Shown: piece after piece, positions 1 to 5,991 of the stretch
Numbering within the stretch: the stretch's first letter is position 1
How the letters are laid out: the number at the start of each line of letters is the position of its first letter
From: Oscillospiraceae bacterium
GTDB lineage: Bacteria; Bacillota; Clostridia; Oscillospirales; Ruminococcaceae
NCBI GenBank assembly: GCA_902798675.1
Contig: CADBXQ010000071.1
Location: 1 to 5,991, forward strand
Direction of reading: 5' to 3'
Length of the DNA stretch: 5,991 bases
Program-made: the position numbers and the translations under genes
Notes under the pieces: generated by a model
Told to the model about the DNA's origin: nothing
Database searches by the model: none
What the model saw: only the letters and a program-made list of their open reading frames with translations

Positions 1-705
1 TATATGGGGGATTGTCAAACTTGAGTCCTCAAAAATCAGCTTGTCATAAAACAAAATGTCAATATCCAACGTTCGAGGCCCCCAGCGGATGACTCGCTTT
101 CTCCCTAATTTATTTTCGATTTCATTACAAATTTTTAGCAGTTCATTCGGACTGGCAAGAGTTTTTATTCTGGCGACTCCGTTTAAAACCGGGCTCATTT
201 CAACCCCGCCATAGGGCTTGGTTTCAATTAAAGTTGAAACTTTTTCCAAAACAACATCCTCTCTTGAGGCTAGTGTTTTTAATCCTCTTTTTAAATAACC
301 CTCTTTATCGCCAACATTAGATCCAATTCCAATAAAAACATCGTGCCAGGAGCGCTCAATTTCGACGCCAACATTTTGAAATTCAAACTCCATCGGTGCA
401 TTCGGCTTAAATATTGAAATTCTAATTTTTTTAACTATATTGAAATATTTTATCAAAATAGCTCTGGATAAATTTTCAGCAATCGCTTCCAAAAGATTAT
501 ATCTGTTTTCAACAAAATATTGACTAACAAACCTGCAAAATTTGTCATAATCAACAGTTAAATTAAGGTCATCTGTTTTCCCTGCTTTTTGTGTGTTTAG
601 ATATAATGAAATATCAAGAAAAAAGTCTTGTCCATTTTCGATTTCTTCGGGGTATAATCCATGATTGGCAAAAATTTTTAACCCTTTTATTTTTATAACA
701 TCCAC
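1..705 (-). CDS. folBK: Bifunctional dihydroneopterin aldolase / HPPK (FolB-FolK fusion), 3' end cut off by window
   Basis: The frame is open for 235 codons to the window edge without a stop. Residues 1-118 are dihydroneopterin aldolase (FolB): HGLYPEE at 15-21, GQDFF at 25-29, TVDYDKF at 50-56, LLEAIAENL at 71-79 and the catalytic-type lysine in FKPNAPM (K100). Residues about 122-235 are 6-hydroxymethyl-7,8-dihydropterin pyrophosphokinase (FolK): IGIGSNVGDKEGYL at 125-138, then RWGPRTLDIDIL with metal-binding D214 and D216, and LTIPH at 230-234. By comparison with E. coli FolK, about 40 residues are missing at the left edge. The FolB part turns dihydroneopterin into hydroxymethyl-dihydropterin and glycolaldehyde; the FolK part diphosphorylates it with ATP. 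The start is GTG at 705, five bases after the folP stop, with AAGGA at 717-721; no in-frame ATG fits. The close spacing suggests translational coupling to folP. The usual pterin-contacting aromatic before LN in FolK (PDYLN) is valine here (SPVLN). Confidence 0.93.
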   Translation of the reverse strand, partial: MDVIKIKGLKIFANHGLYPEEIENGQDFFLDISLYLNTQKAGKTDDLNLTVDYDKFCRFVSQYFVENRYNLLEAIAENLSRAILIKYFNIVKKIRISIFKPNAPMEFEFQNVGVEIERSWHDVFIGIGSNVGDKEGYLKRGLKTLASREDVVLEKVSTLIETKPYGGVEMSPVLNGVARIKTLASPNELLKICNEIENKLGRKRVIRWGPRTLDIDILFYDKLIFEDSSLTIPHI

Positions 706-710
706 AATTT

Positions 711-1401
711 TTATTTTCCTTCATATGATTTATATTTTTTTATTGCTTCAAGCATTCGAATAATTCTGACATTTTCCTTAACATCATGAACCCTGACAAA
801 GGAAATTCCTTTAAAGACTGCGAGGGCGGTTGTTGCAAGAGTTCCCTCCAAGCGCTCGCCAACCGGCAGGTCTAGGGCCGCTCCTATGAAAGATTTTTTT
901 GACGCTCCAAGCAAAATCGGAAATTTTAAAATTTTCAAAAGCTCTAAACTATTAATCAATTCTAAATTTTGAGCAACTGTTTTTCCAAATCCTATCCCGG
1001 GATCAATGCAGATTTTATCCTTGTCGATTCCCTTTTCAAGCGCTATTTCAACGCTTTCTTTCAAATCCATAACAACATCAAAAATTAAATTTTGATATGA
1101 CGCATTTGATTTATTGTGCATCAAGCAGCAGGAAACTCCGGTTTTTGCGATGACTTTGGCCATGTTTTTGTCCTTTTTAAGGCCCCAAATATCGTTTATG
1201 AGGCTTGCTCCGGCTTGAATTCCCGCTTTTGCGACGGCGCTTTTTTGCGTGTCTAGCGAAATGGGAACGTCAAATTCAGCTTTGATTTTTTCAATTATTG
1301 GGCAGACTCTTGCCGTCTGAAAATGAATCGGGAGTTGCGTTTAAAATTCCAAAAACATAGGTTTTACTTAAATCATTAAAATTTTTATCTCCAATTTTCA
1401 T
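711..1401 (-). pseudogene. folP: Dihydropteroate synthase (FolP), broken by an internal deletion with frameshift
   Basis: The ATG at 1401 has a good site (AAGGGGAA, 1411-1418) and starts a normal DHPS N-terminus, ending in the first conserved motif FGILNATPDSFSDG (residues 17-30). This frame then stops at TGA 1291-1293 after 36 residues. In the next frame, from about 1313, the rest of DHPS reads on for 200 codons: ARVCPIIEKI, FDVPISLDTQKSAVA, GASLINDIWGL, CLMHN, DPGIGFGKT, LLGASKKSFIG and RVHDVKEN, ending at the stop 711-713. Compared with E. coli FolP, about 44 residues are absent at the junction, including the DVGGESTRPG loop that contacts the pterin diphosphate. The downstream frame has an upstream TAA and no good start before the internal ATG at 1163, so neither piece should be active. 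DHPS joins p-aminobenzoate to hydroxymethyl-dihydropterin diphosphate and is the sulfonamide target. The flanking genes look intact. A misassembly or sequencing error is a real alternative. Confidence 0.88.
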
Positions 1402-1456
1402 TTGTTTTATTTCCCCTTAATTTAAACTATCTTTTAATAAATATAAAAAAGTTGAC

Positions 1457-1939
1457 CTAGATCTTTAATTCAAGATTCTTTTGTTTCAAGCTCCAAAAGC
1501 ATGATTCTTTCACATCACACACATAGCACGGCCTGCTGAGTTTGTCTGCGACAGACAATATTTCTGATAAATTTTTAACATTGTTTAAATTTTTATCATC
1601 ATGTCTGATAATGGCATCGAGTATATAATTTATTTCTAAATCAGAAAAACAACAATCGCGTAATATTTTTTCAGAAAGTTTAGCAGATATGGCCGCGTGA
1701 GAGGTTTCGTTAAAATTTGGCTGCGCCCGCCCAATGTCATGCAAGAGCGCAGCTGCATATATGTGTTCGTCGTCTATTTGAGCGTTTGTTTTTAAATTTA
1801 TTATTGAAGCAATCCTTGCAACATCCAAAAAATGCGAAAGGTTGTGACGGCAAAATTTTCGATTTTTCTCAATTTTTTGCAACTCATTCAAATATTTTCG
1901 ATAATCGTGATTTTTAAGTATCTTATTCACCCTGTCCAT
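1457..1939 (-). CDS. HD-domain hydrolase in folate operon, with C-terminal cysteine cluster
   Basis: This is a soluble protein of 160 residues from the ATG at 1939. It carries the HD phosphohydrolase signature: FCRHNLSHFLDVARI near the N-terminus (first metal histidine), AALLHDIGRA (the HD pair), a histidine in ETSHAAIS, IIRHDD, and SVADKLSR with the last aspartate. Such proteins bind divalent metals and usually cleave phosphate esters or nucleotides. After the HD core comes a compact cysteine cluster, RPCYVCDVKESCFW, which looks like a metal site. A longer reading from TTG at 1951 would overlap the folE stop by 4 bases (TTGA). I prefer the ATG because the protein then starts MDRVNKIL, but neither start has a well-spaced ribosome binding site. 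The gene sits between folE and folP, where the removal of diphosphate from dihydroneopterin triphosphate is the step without an assigned enzyme in many bacteria. That role is an inference from position; the substrate is unknown. Confidence 0.88.
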   Translation of the reverse strand: MDRVNKILKNHDYRKYLNELQKIEKNRKFCRHNLSHFLDVARIASIINLKTNAQIDDEHIYAAALLHDIGRAQPNFNETSHAAISAKLSEKILRDCCFSDLEINYILDAIIRHDDKNLNNVKNLSEILSVADKLSRPCYVCDVKESCFWSLKQKNLELKI

Positions 1940-1947
1940 TTCCCGAA

Positions 1948-2505
1948 TCAATCTCTTCCCAAGATTTCAAAGAATTCGCGCTCAAGGCTAAAATTTCCCT
2001 CAAAAATCCCATTTTTAGCAATAGTCACCGTTTGGCTGCCGATTTTTTTAACTCCACGCATTGTCATGCAAGTGTGCTGGGCTTGGATCATCACCATCGA
2101 GCCCTTGGCACCAAGCTTTTCTGTTAGGGTTTTTGCGATTTGATAGCCCATGTTTTCTTGAATTTGTAACCTTTTTGAATGCAAATCAACAACCCTTGAA
2201 ATTTTGCTCAATCCAACAACTTGTCCATCAGGAATATATCCAACGTGAACTTTGCCGAAAAACGGAAGCAGATGATGTTCACACACAGAGTAAAAAGGTA
2301 TGTCTTTTTCCAAGACAATGCCGGAATATGGAGAACGAAAGGTTTTAAAAATGGCGTCCGCATCTTTTTTTTCAATTCCCTCAAAAATTTCTTGACACAT
2401 CCTCACAATTCGATCGGGCGTTTCTTTTAAGCCCTCCCTTTGGGGATCTTCTCCAATTGCCTTCAAAAAAACCCTAACAGCCTCTTTTATTTTTTGTTTA
2501 TCCAT
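1948..2505 (-). CDS. folE: GTP cyclohydrolase I (FolE, type IA)
   Basis: The protein has 185 residues, the normal length for the family, and catalyses the first step of folate synthesis, from GTP to 7,8-dihydroneopterin triphosphate and formate. The zinc ligands are visible as C75 and H78 in SVCEHHLLPFFG and C146 in AQHTCMTMRG; H77 and H144 match the catalytic-site histidines of the E. coli enzyme. Other family blocks present are GLKETPDRIVRM (25-36), VGLSKISRVVD (97-107), RLQIQE (112-117) and the FEGNF...REFF C-terminus. The enzyme is a cytoplasmic homodecamer in known members. The ATG at 2505 has a strong site, GGAGGG at 2517-2522, about 11 bases upstream. It is the first gene of the leftward operon; its stop overlaps or closely abuts the HD gene start. 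The protein looks intact and functional. Confidence 0.97.
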   Translation of the reverse strand: MDKQKIKEAVRVFLKAIGEDPQREGLKETPDRIVRMCQEIFEGIEKKDADAIFKTFRSPYSGIVLEKDIPFYSVCEHHLLPFFGKVHVGYIPDGQVVGLSKISRVVDLHSKRLQIQENMGYQIAKTLTEKLGAKGSMVMIQAQHTCMTMRGVKKIGSQTVTIAKNGIFEGNFSLEREFFEILGRD

Positions 2506-2516
2506 AAAAGATCACA

Positions 2517-2522
2517 CCCTCC
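2517..2522 (-). promoter_or_regulatory. Ribosome binding site of folE
   Basis: GGAGGG on the minus strand, about 11 bases before the folE ATG at 2505. It is the best such site in the folate operon and fixes the folE start. Confidence 0.75.
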
Positions 2523-2556
2523 ACCATATAAAACAAAAATTCTCACGACAAATTTC

Positions 2557-2585
2557 ATTATACATCGTATCTTTTCATTTGTAAA
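2557..2585 (-). promoter_or_regulatory. Sigma-A-type promoter for the folate operon
   Basis: On the minus strand TTTACA (2585-2580) and a perfect TATAAT (2562-2557) are separated by exactly 17 bp. Transcription would start near 2550, giving a leader of about 45 bases before folE. A leader this short leaves no room for a tetrahydrofolate riboswitch, and no such motif is seen. Confidence 0.7.
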
Positions 2586-2849
2586 CTATATTTTTTAGGA
2601 GATTTATAATATAAATTGTTGGTTTGCAAAAAGCGTTAATCATTATCGTTTTGGCAGTGTTTATGGTTTAATATTACGGTTTGTTGTGAGACGGTGGCGC
2701 CTGGATTGGTTTTTGCGTTGTTTTTTAGAATTTGCTTGAGGATATTGGAAACTATTGGGTTTTTAAGCAAAGAGTTGGATTTTTTAAGAGAAGATCCTAT
2801 TGAACAAATATAATCCAAATAGACAATATAATCTCACATAATTTTTTAA
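2586..2849. other. Intergenic region, no convincing gene
   Basis: This stretch lies between the folE promoter and the rightward flippase gene. The plus strand is rich in T and G. The only ORF of note is a 60-codon minus-strand frame at 2636-2818 (MDYICSIGSSLKKSNSLL...). It has no ribosome binding site, and only about one codon in six begins with G, low for a real gene; I recognise no homologue. Two TATAAT copies within AATATAATC direct repeats (2808-2816 and 2826-2834) lie on the plus strand, but neither has a fitting -35 box. I see no hairpin with a T-run. Confidence 0.5.
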
Positions 2850-2877
2850 TTGGCTGAAAATTTTCTTCTAAAATGTT

Positions 2878-2907
2878 TTGAACATGCATATTTTAGCTGT
2901 ATATACT
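2878..2907 (+). promoter_or_regulatory. Weak promoter candidate for the flippase gene
   Basis: TTGAAC (2878-2883) and TATACT (2902-2907) are 18 bp apart. The first matches the sigma-A -35 box at 4 of 6 positions and the second the -10 box at 5 of 6. The predicted start near 2914 leaves a leader of only about 20 bases before the ATG at 2934. In Bacillus subtilis spoVB is under sporulation sigma-E, but I see no convincing sigma-E element here. Confidence 0.25.
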
Positions 2908-2933
2908 CACGCGAGGTGTTAAAACTGAGAAAA

Positions 2934-4514
2934 ATGCAGAAAAATGTTTTGTTAAAAGGCGCCATGACAATCCTGGGAGCGTCCATTATCACGCGCATTT
3001 TGGGCTTTGTCTTTCGAATATATATCGCTGAAAAACTGGATGCGCAGGGAATGGGGCTATATCAACTCGTGACTTCACTATATATGCTTGCGATCACATT
3101 CACAACCTCCGGAATCAGCCTTGCAGTTTCCTGTATGATTTCCGAAAACATTGAAACAGGCAGGTATGGCAACTCAAGATATATCCTCAAAATATCCATA
3201 TTCTGGGCCGCCTTTATCAGCACATTGGTTTTGATTGCTTTGCTGGTTTTTGCTGTTCCAATAAGCCAAAATGTCTTGAGAGACCCAAGGACCCTATATT
3301 CCATAATCTTTCTCGCCCCGAGCCTGCCGTTTATGGCGGTTGCATCTTGCGTTAAGGGATATTTTTATGCTTTAAGGAAATCCTTCCATCCTTCAAATTC
3401 AACGGTTATTGAACAAATTGCCAAGATGTTGTTTATATTTTGCCTGATTAATTTTTATATATCTCGAGGAGATGAGTATGCCTGCGCGATTGTTTCGCTT
3501 GGAATGACGGTTGGAGAGGTTGTTTCCTGCATATATATTGGAATCATATATTATGTTCAAAAAAAGTCGACACAGAAGCAAAATTTTGGCATGAGAAAAA
3601 TATTATCTAAAATATTAAAAATATCAGTTCCGGTTCAAACCAGCGCAACTTTTAGCTCAGCCCTGAGACTTGCTGAAAATGTTCTCATAATAGAAGGCTT
3701 GAAAATCTTCACTCATGGCGACCACATCGCAGCCACCGGCACATATGGAATAATCAAGGGAATGGTTTTGCCGTTGCTTTTATTTCCAACGTCATTTTTA
3801 CAGGCTGTAATAATAGTTTTGATTCCTGAGCTTTCTGGAGCAAGCGCTGCCCGCAAAGAATCAACAATCAAAAGGGCATGTCAAAAAGCTTTGCAGCTAA
3901 CCATACTCATGGGGGTGTATATAACTGCGATATTTTTATTGTTTCCCGGGGAAATATCAAGCCTTTTTTATAAAAATCCAAACGTCGCTCCGATGATAAA
4001 AAGCTTGTGTATACTTTGTCCGTTAATGTATCTTGAGATGGTTTGCGTGGGGATATTAAACGCGATCGGAGAGCAAATTGCTTCGATGAAATACAGAATT
4101 ATTGATGGCGCATTAAGACTGGTTTTAATATGGGTTTTGGTTCCCAAAGGAGGAGTGGATGCGTTTTTGATAATAATGGTTATGTCTAATATATTCACAT
4201 CTATGTTGAATTTATATCGCTTGCTCAAGGTCACATGTTTGCCGCTTTGTTTAAATCAGTGGATCATAAAGCCTGTTATTGCGATACTGATTCCTTCATT
4301 TATATTAACTGTCATAAAAAACAAAATAATTGAAATTTTTCCAAATTGGCTTGCGATTTTATCTCTTGGTTTGATTATTATGGCGATATATTTGATTTTT
4401 TTATTTATTTTTAAATGTCTTGGAACCAGTGAAGTTGATTTTTTGAAAACCTGCCTTAAATCAAAAAGCAAAACCAAATGCAACGGCAAAAACAAATATA
4501 TATCAAAGCAGTAA
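2934..4514 (+). CDS. spoVB: MurJ/SpoVB-family polysaccharide / lipid II flippase
   Basis: This is a polytopic membrane protein of 526 residues from the ATG at 2934, close to the 518 of B. subtilis SpoVB. It belongs to the polysaccharide exporter (MOP/MATE-like) superfamily. Family features are the N-terminus LLKGAMTILGASIITRILGF (6-25), AQGMGLYQL (37-45), the loop GYFYALRKSFHPSNSTVIEQ (142-161), and repeated hydrophobic stretches compatible with 14 helices, the last near 472-495, followed by a lysine-rich tail. Members flip undecaprenyl-linked peptidoglycan precursors across the membrane; SpoVB does so for spore cortex. Which paralogue this is (SpoVB, MurJ/YtgP, YkvU or YabM type) cannot be settled by eye. 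The frame extends upstream to TTG at 2850 and includes GTG at 2916, but the added residues are cysteine-rich, not membrane-like, and unlike the family start. GAGGTG at 2913-2918 is rather far (15 bases) from the ATG. It converges with the carboxypeptidase gene, another cell-wall gene. Confidence 0.92.
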   Translation: MQKNVLLKGAMTILGASIITRILGFVFRIYIAEKLDAQGMGLYQLVTSLYMLAITFTTSGISLAVSCMISENIETGRYGNSRYILKISIFWAAFISTLVLIALLVFAVPISQNVLRDPRTLYSIIFLAPSLPFMAVASCVKGYFYALRKSFHPSNSTVIEQIAKMLFIFCLINFYISRGDEYACAIVSLGMTVGEVVSCIYIGIIYYVQKKSTQKQNFGMRKILSKILKISVPVQTSATFSSALRLAENVLIIEGLKIFTHGDHIAATGTYGIIKGMVLPLLLFPTSFLQAVIIVLIPELSGASAARKESTIKRACQKALQLTILMGVYITAIFLLFPGEISSLFYKNPNVAPMIKSLCILCPLMYLEMVCVGILNAIGEQIASMKYRIIDGALRLVLIWVLVPKGGVDAFLIIMVMSNIFTSMLNLYRLLKVTCLPLCLNQWIIKPVIAILIPSFILTVIKNKIIEIFPNWLAILSLGLIIMAIYLIFLFIFKCLGTSEVDFLKTCLKSKSKTKCNGKNKYISKQ

Positions 4515-4553
4515 AAAATATTCTACTTTTTTCTATATCTGCTTTTATTTTTC
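4505..4553. terminator. Possible bidirectional terminator spanning two gene ends
   Basis: AAAGCAG (4505-4511) and CTGCTTT (4539-4545) form a 7-bp inverted repeat around an interior that can pair A6 (4513-4518) with T6 (4527-4532). T-rich DNA follows on both strands (TATTTTT at 4546-4552 on plus; TATATTTGTTTTT-like on minus). The stops of the two convergent genes, 4512-4514 and 4523-4525, lie inside it. The stem is short and imperfect, so the call is tentative. Confidence 0.33.
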
Positions 4554-5881
4554 ATTTTGCTGTAGTTATTAACTTTGTTTTTTTCTTGAATTCGTTTGGC
4601 TATTTTTCTATATACTATGATAAACGTTGATATAATCACAAGAGAAATAAACCACCAGGATAATATCACATCGCAAACAATATTTGTGAATAATCCTAAA
4701 ATATTTAGCTCAACATCCTCAGCTGCCACCACATCAACAGTTTTGATGATTTGGTCTGAAAGTTTCAAATCAACCTGACCAATAACCTGGCCCTTTGCGA
4801 TTGGAGCGTTTATTTCAGTTGGCAATTTGGATGTGTCCCAGAAAATTGTTGATGGATTTATATATTTGGGAAGCAGATCAACAATTGGCTCCTTGGGGGT
4901 TAGAATGATTGAGTCGGTGTCTTTTCCCATTTTAACTTTGATGTTGTTTGGAATTGTTTTGGTTCCGGGGGCCCCAACAGTCACGAATTTTAAATGTTTA
5001 AAAGCCCATTTATATAGGTTTGAAGCGTCTTTATAGGCGTTGTTTGTCTCCCCCGGAGGAGCTCCAAGAGTAACTAAAATATATTCATATTCATCATCTT
5101 TTGCGAGGCTGACAAGGCTTTTTTTCCCATCAAAACTTGAAGTTTTTATTCCGCGAATCCTTTCGTCGAAGTATTGCCCTCCCAAATATTTGCTCATCAT
5201 GCGGTTTGTGTGTTGGATTTTTCTTTGTTCGGGGTGTTTGTTGGTTTGAGCCATCATATATGACCCAGAAGTTGCGATTTCTTCAAAGACAGGGTTTTTC
5301 AAGCAATATTCTGTCAGCAGATATATGTCGTGTGCGCTGGATTCATTTTTTTCATCAAGTCCGTCAGGATCGACAATCACTGTGTTTTCCATGCCGATTT
5401 CTTGGGCTTTTTGGTTCATTTTTTCAACAAAAGCGTCAATTTCTCCCCCGGAAGCGAAATCCGCAAGCATCATAGCCGCATCTGAGGCAGAAGCAAGCAT
5501 TGTTGCATATAAAGCGTCTTTAACCGAAATGACCTCTTCAAGTTTTATATTTGAAACTGAGGCATTTTTTTTATATAATCTGTCAAAAATATATTGTTTA
5601 GCGACCAGCTGTTCATTTAAAAGCGATTCAACATTTTGTTCGGGCCTTGACTCCAAGACCAAAATGATCGTCATCATTTTAACTAAAGACGCAGCCGGCA
5701 TTTTTAAATCTTTATTTTTATCATAAACCACGGTTTTAGTGTCTCTATTGACAAAATAAACAGCTTCGCTAGAAATAGGCAAATCGATATTATATGGCGT
5801 CAGGGCAAAGGAAAATGCAAAAGGGTTCAAAACTAACAAAACGCAAAGAAAAAATAAAATAATTTTTTTGTTAAATTTCAT
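4523..5881 (-). CDS. D-alanyl-D-alanine carboxypeptidase-like penicillin-binding protein (DacF/PBP5 type, peptidase S11)
   Basis: The protein has 452 residues. A signal peptide covers about 1-26 (basic start, long hydrophobic core, likely cut after FSFA). The S11 peptidase domain covers about 30-295, with the acyl-enzyme serine in S65-LV-K68 (SxxK). Motif two reads SAS at 131-133 (MLASASDAAMMLA) where SxN is usual, and motif three reads KTS at 246-248 (RGIKTSSFDG) where KTG is usual. A PBP5-like C-terminal beta domain follows at about 297-392. The protein then ends with a transmembrane segment (about 403-424) and a basic cytoplasmic tail of about 28 residues, rather than the amphipathic anchor of typical DacA. 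Active members remove the terminal D-Ala of peptidoglycan stem peptides outside the membrane. With two altered motifs, activity is uncertain. The ATG at 5881 has AGGAG at 5891-5895, nine bases upstream, which fixes the start. It converges with the flippase gene. Confidence 0.92.
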   Translation of the reverse strand: MKFNKKIILFFLCVLLVLNPFAFSFALTPYNIDLPISSEAVYFVNRDTKTVVYDKNKDLKMPAASLVKMMTIILVLESRPEQNVESLLNEQLVAKQYIFDRLYKKNASVSNIKLEEVISVKDALYATMLASASDAAMMLADFASGGEIDAFVEKMNQKAQEIGMENTVIVDPDGLDEKNESSAHDIYLLTEYCLKNPVFEEIATSGSYMMAQTNKHPEQRKIQHTNRMMSKYLGGQYFDERIRGIKTSSFDGKKSLVSLAKDDEYEYILVTLGAPPGETNNAYKDASNLYKWAFKHLKFVTVGAPGTKTIPNNIKVKMGKDTDSIILTPKEPIVDLLPKYINPSTIFWDTSKLPTEINAPIAKGQVIGQVDLKLSDQIIKTVDVVAAEDVELNILGLFTNIVCDVILSWWFISLVIISTFIIVYRKIAKRIQEKNKVNNYSKMKNKSRYRKK

Positions 5882-5890
5882 ATAGACATT

Positions 5891-5895
5891 CTCCT
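5891..5895 (-). promoter_or_regulatory. Ribosome binding site of the carboxypeptidase gene
   Basis: AGGAG on the minus strand nine bases before the ATG at 5881. Spacing and sequence are near ideal and support this start. Confidence 0.8.
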
Positions 5896-5978
5896 AAAAA
5901 TAGTTTAAAATATATATGGTGTGGTTTTTGGGGCGGGGCTTGAAAATGATTGTTTGATTTAAGAAACATCTCCTGAAA

Positions 5979-5984
5979 ATTATA
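5979..5984 (-). promoter_or_regulatory. Possible -10 box for the carboxypeptidase gene
   Basis: A perfect TATAAT lies on the minus strand. The matching -35 box would fall just beyond the right edge of the window, so the promoter cannot be confirmed. If used, the leader would be about 90 bases and would include the C-rich patch at 5930-5940. Confidence 0.35.
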
Positions 5985-5991
5985 TCAAATT

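Noticed and set aside
711..1163. A 150-residue frame starting MAKVIAKTG that could be read as a complete small gene
   Set aside because: It is only the C-terminal half of dihydropteroate synthase; the DHPS homology continues upstream in the same frame to about 1313, so its ATG is internal.
1717..2430. Several plus-strand frames opposite folE and the HD gene
   Set aside because: They are antisense to well-supported genes, lack family motifs and have no ribosome binding sites.
2506..2556. Tetrahydrofolate riboswitch in the folE leader
   Set aside because: The leader from the predicted start is only about 45 bases and shows none of the conserved riboswitch stem or loop sequences.
2809..2832. 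Two plus-strand TATAAT boxes as flippase promoters
   Set aside because: Neither has a -35-like hexamer at 16-18 bp; the nearest TTGAAC is 3 or 21 bp away.
2850..2933. A longer flippase start at TTG 2850
   Set aside because: The extra 28 residues do not resemble the family N-terminus, the codon is weak, and no ribosome binding site precedes it.
4827..5726. Plus-strand frames opposite the carboxypeptidase gene
   Set aside because: They are mirror frames of a protein with a signal peptide, SxxK motif and membrane anchor on the other strand.
5970..5978. AGGAGATG on the minus strand as a start of a short leader peptide
   Set aside because: The ATG directly abuts the AGGAG with no spacer, and the 32-codon product is of low complexity and overlaps the carboxypeptidase start.

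Overview
The window is AT-rich DNA, most likely from a low-GC Bacillota (Clostridia-like) bacterium. This rests on strong AGGAG-type ribosome binding sites, heavy use of ATA, AAA and TAT codons, a SpoVB-type flippase, and the folE - HD protein - folP - folB/folK gene order. The assignment is an inference from gene content; no rRNA or tRNA gene is present to fix the taxonomy.

Positions 1-2505 (minus strand) hold a folate (tetrahydrofolate) biosynthesis operon. It reads leftward as folE (GTP cyclohydrolase I), an HD-domain hydrolase with a C-terminal cysteine cluster, folP (dihydropteroate synthase) and a fused folB-folK gene that runs off the left edge. A good sigma-A-type promoter (TTTACA, 17 bp, TATAAT) lies upstream of folE at 2557-2585. 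Together the genes would convert GTP to dihydroneopterin triphosphate, then, after loss of the phosphates, to hydroxymethyl-dihydropterin diphosphate and dihydropteroate. The striking point is that folP is broken. Right after its first conserved motif, about 44 codons that should carry the DxGGESTRPG loop are missing and the frame shifts, so as written the operon encodes no working dihydropteroate synthase.

Positions 2506-2933 form the divergent intergenic region. It holds the folE promoter, one doubtful 60-codon ORF, and a weak promoter candidate for the rightward gene.

Positions 2934-4514 (plus) encode a 14-TM-type MurJ/SpoVB-family lipid-linked oligosaccharide flippase. It converges with a D-Ala-D-Ala carboxypeptidase-like gene (4523-5881, minus), with only 8 bp between the stop codons. 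A 7-bp inverted repeat spans both gene ends and may act as a shared terminator. Both products act in the peptidoglycan cycle: precursor export and peptide trimming. The carboxypeptidase keeps the SxxK nucleophile motif but has SAS in place of SxN and KTS in place of KTG.

No CRISPR array, insertion sequence, tRNA, rRNA or phage gene was seen. I found no clear novel multi-gene system. The items most worth following up are the folP deletion, the HD protein as a candidate for the missing pyrophosphohydrolase step, and the altered carboxypeptidase motifs.
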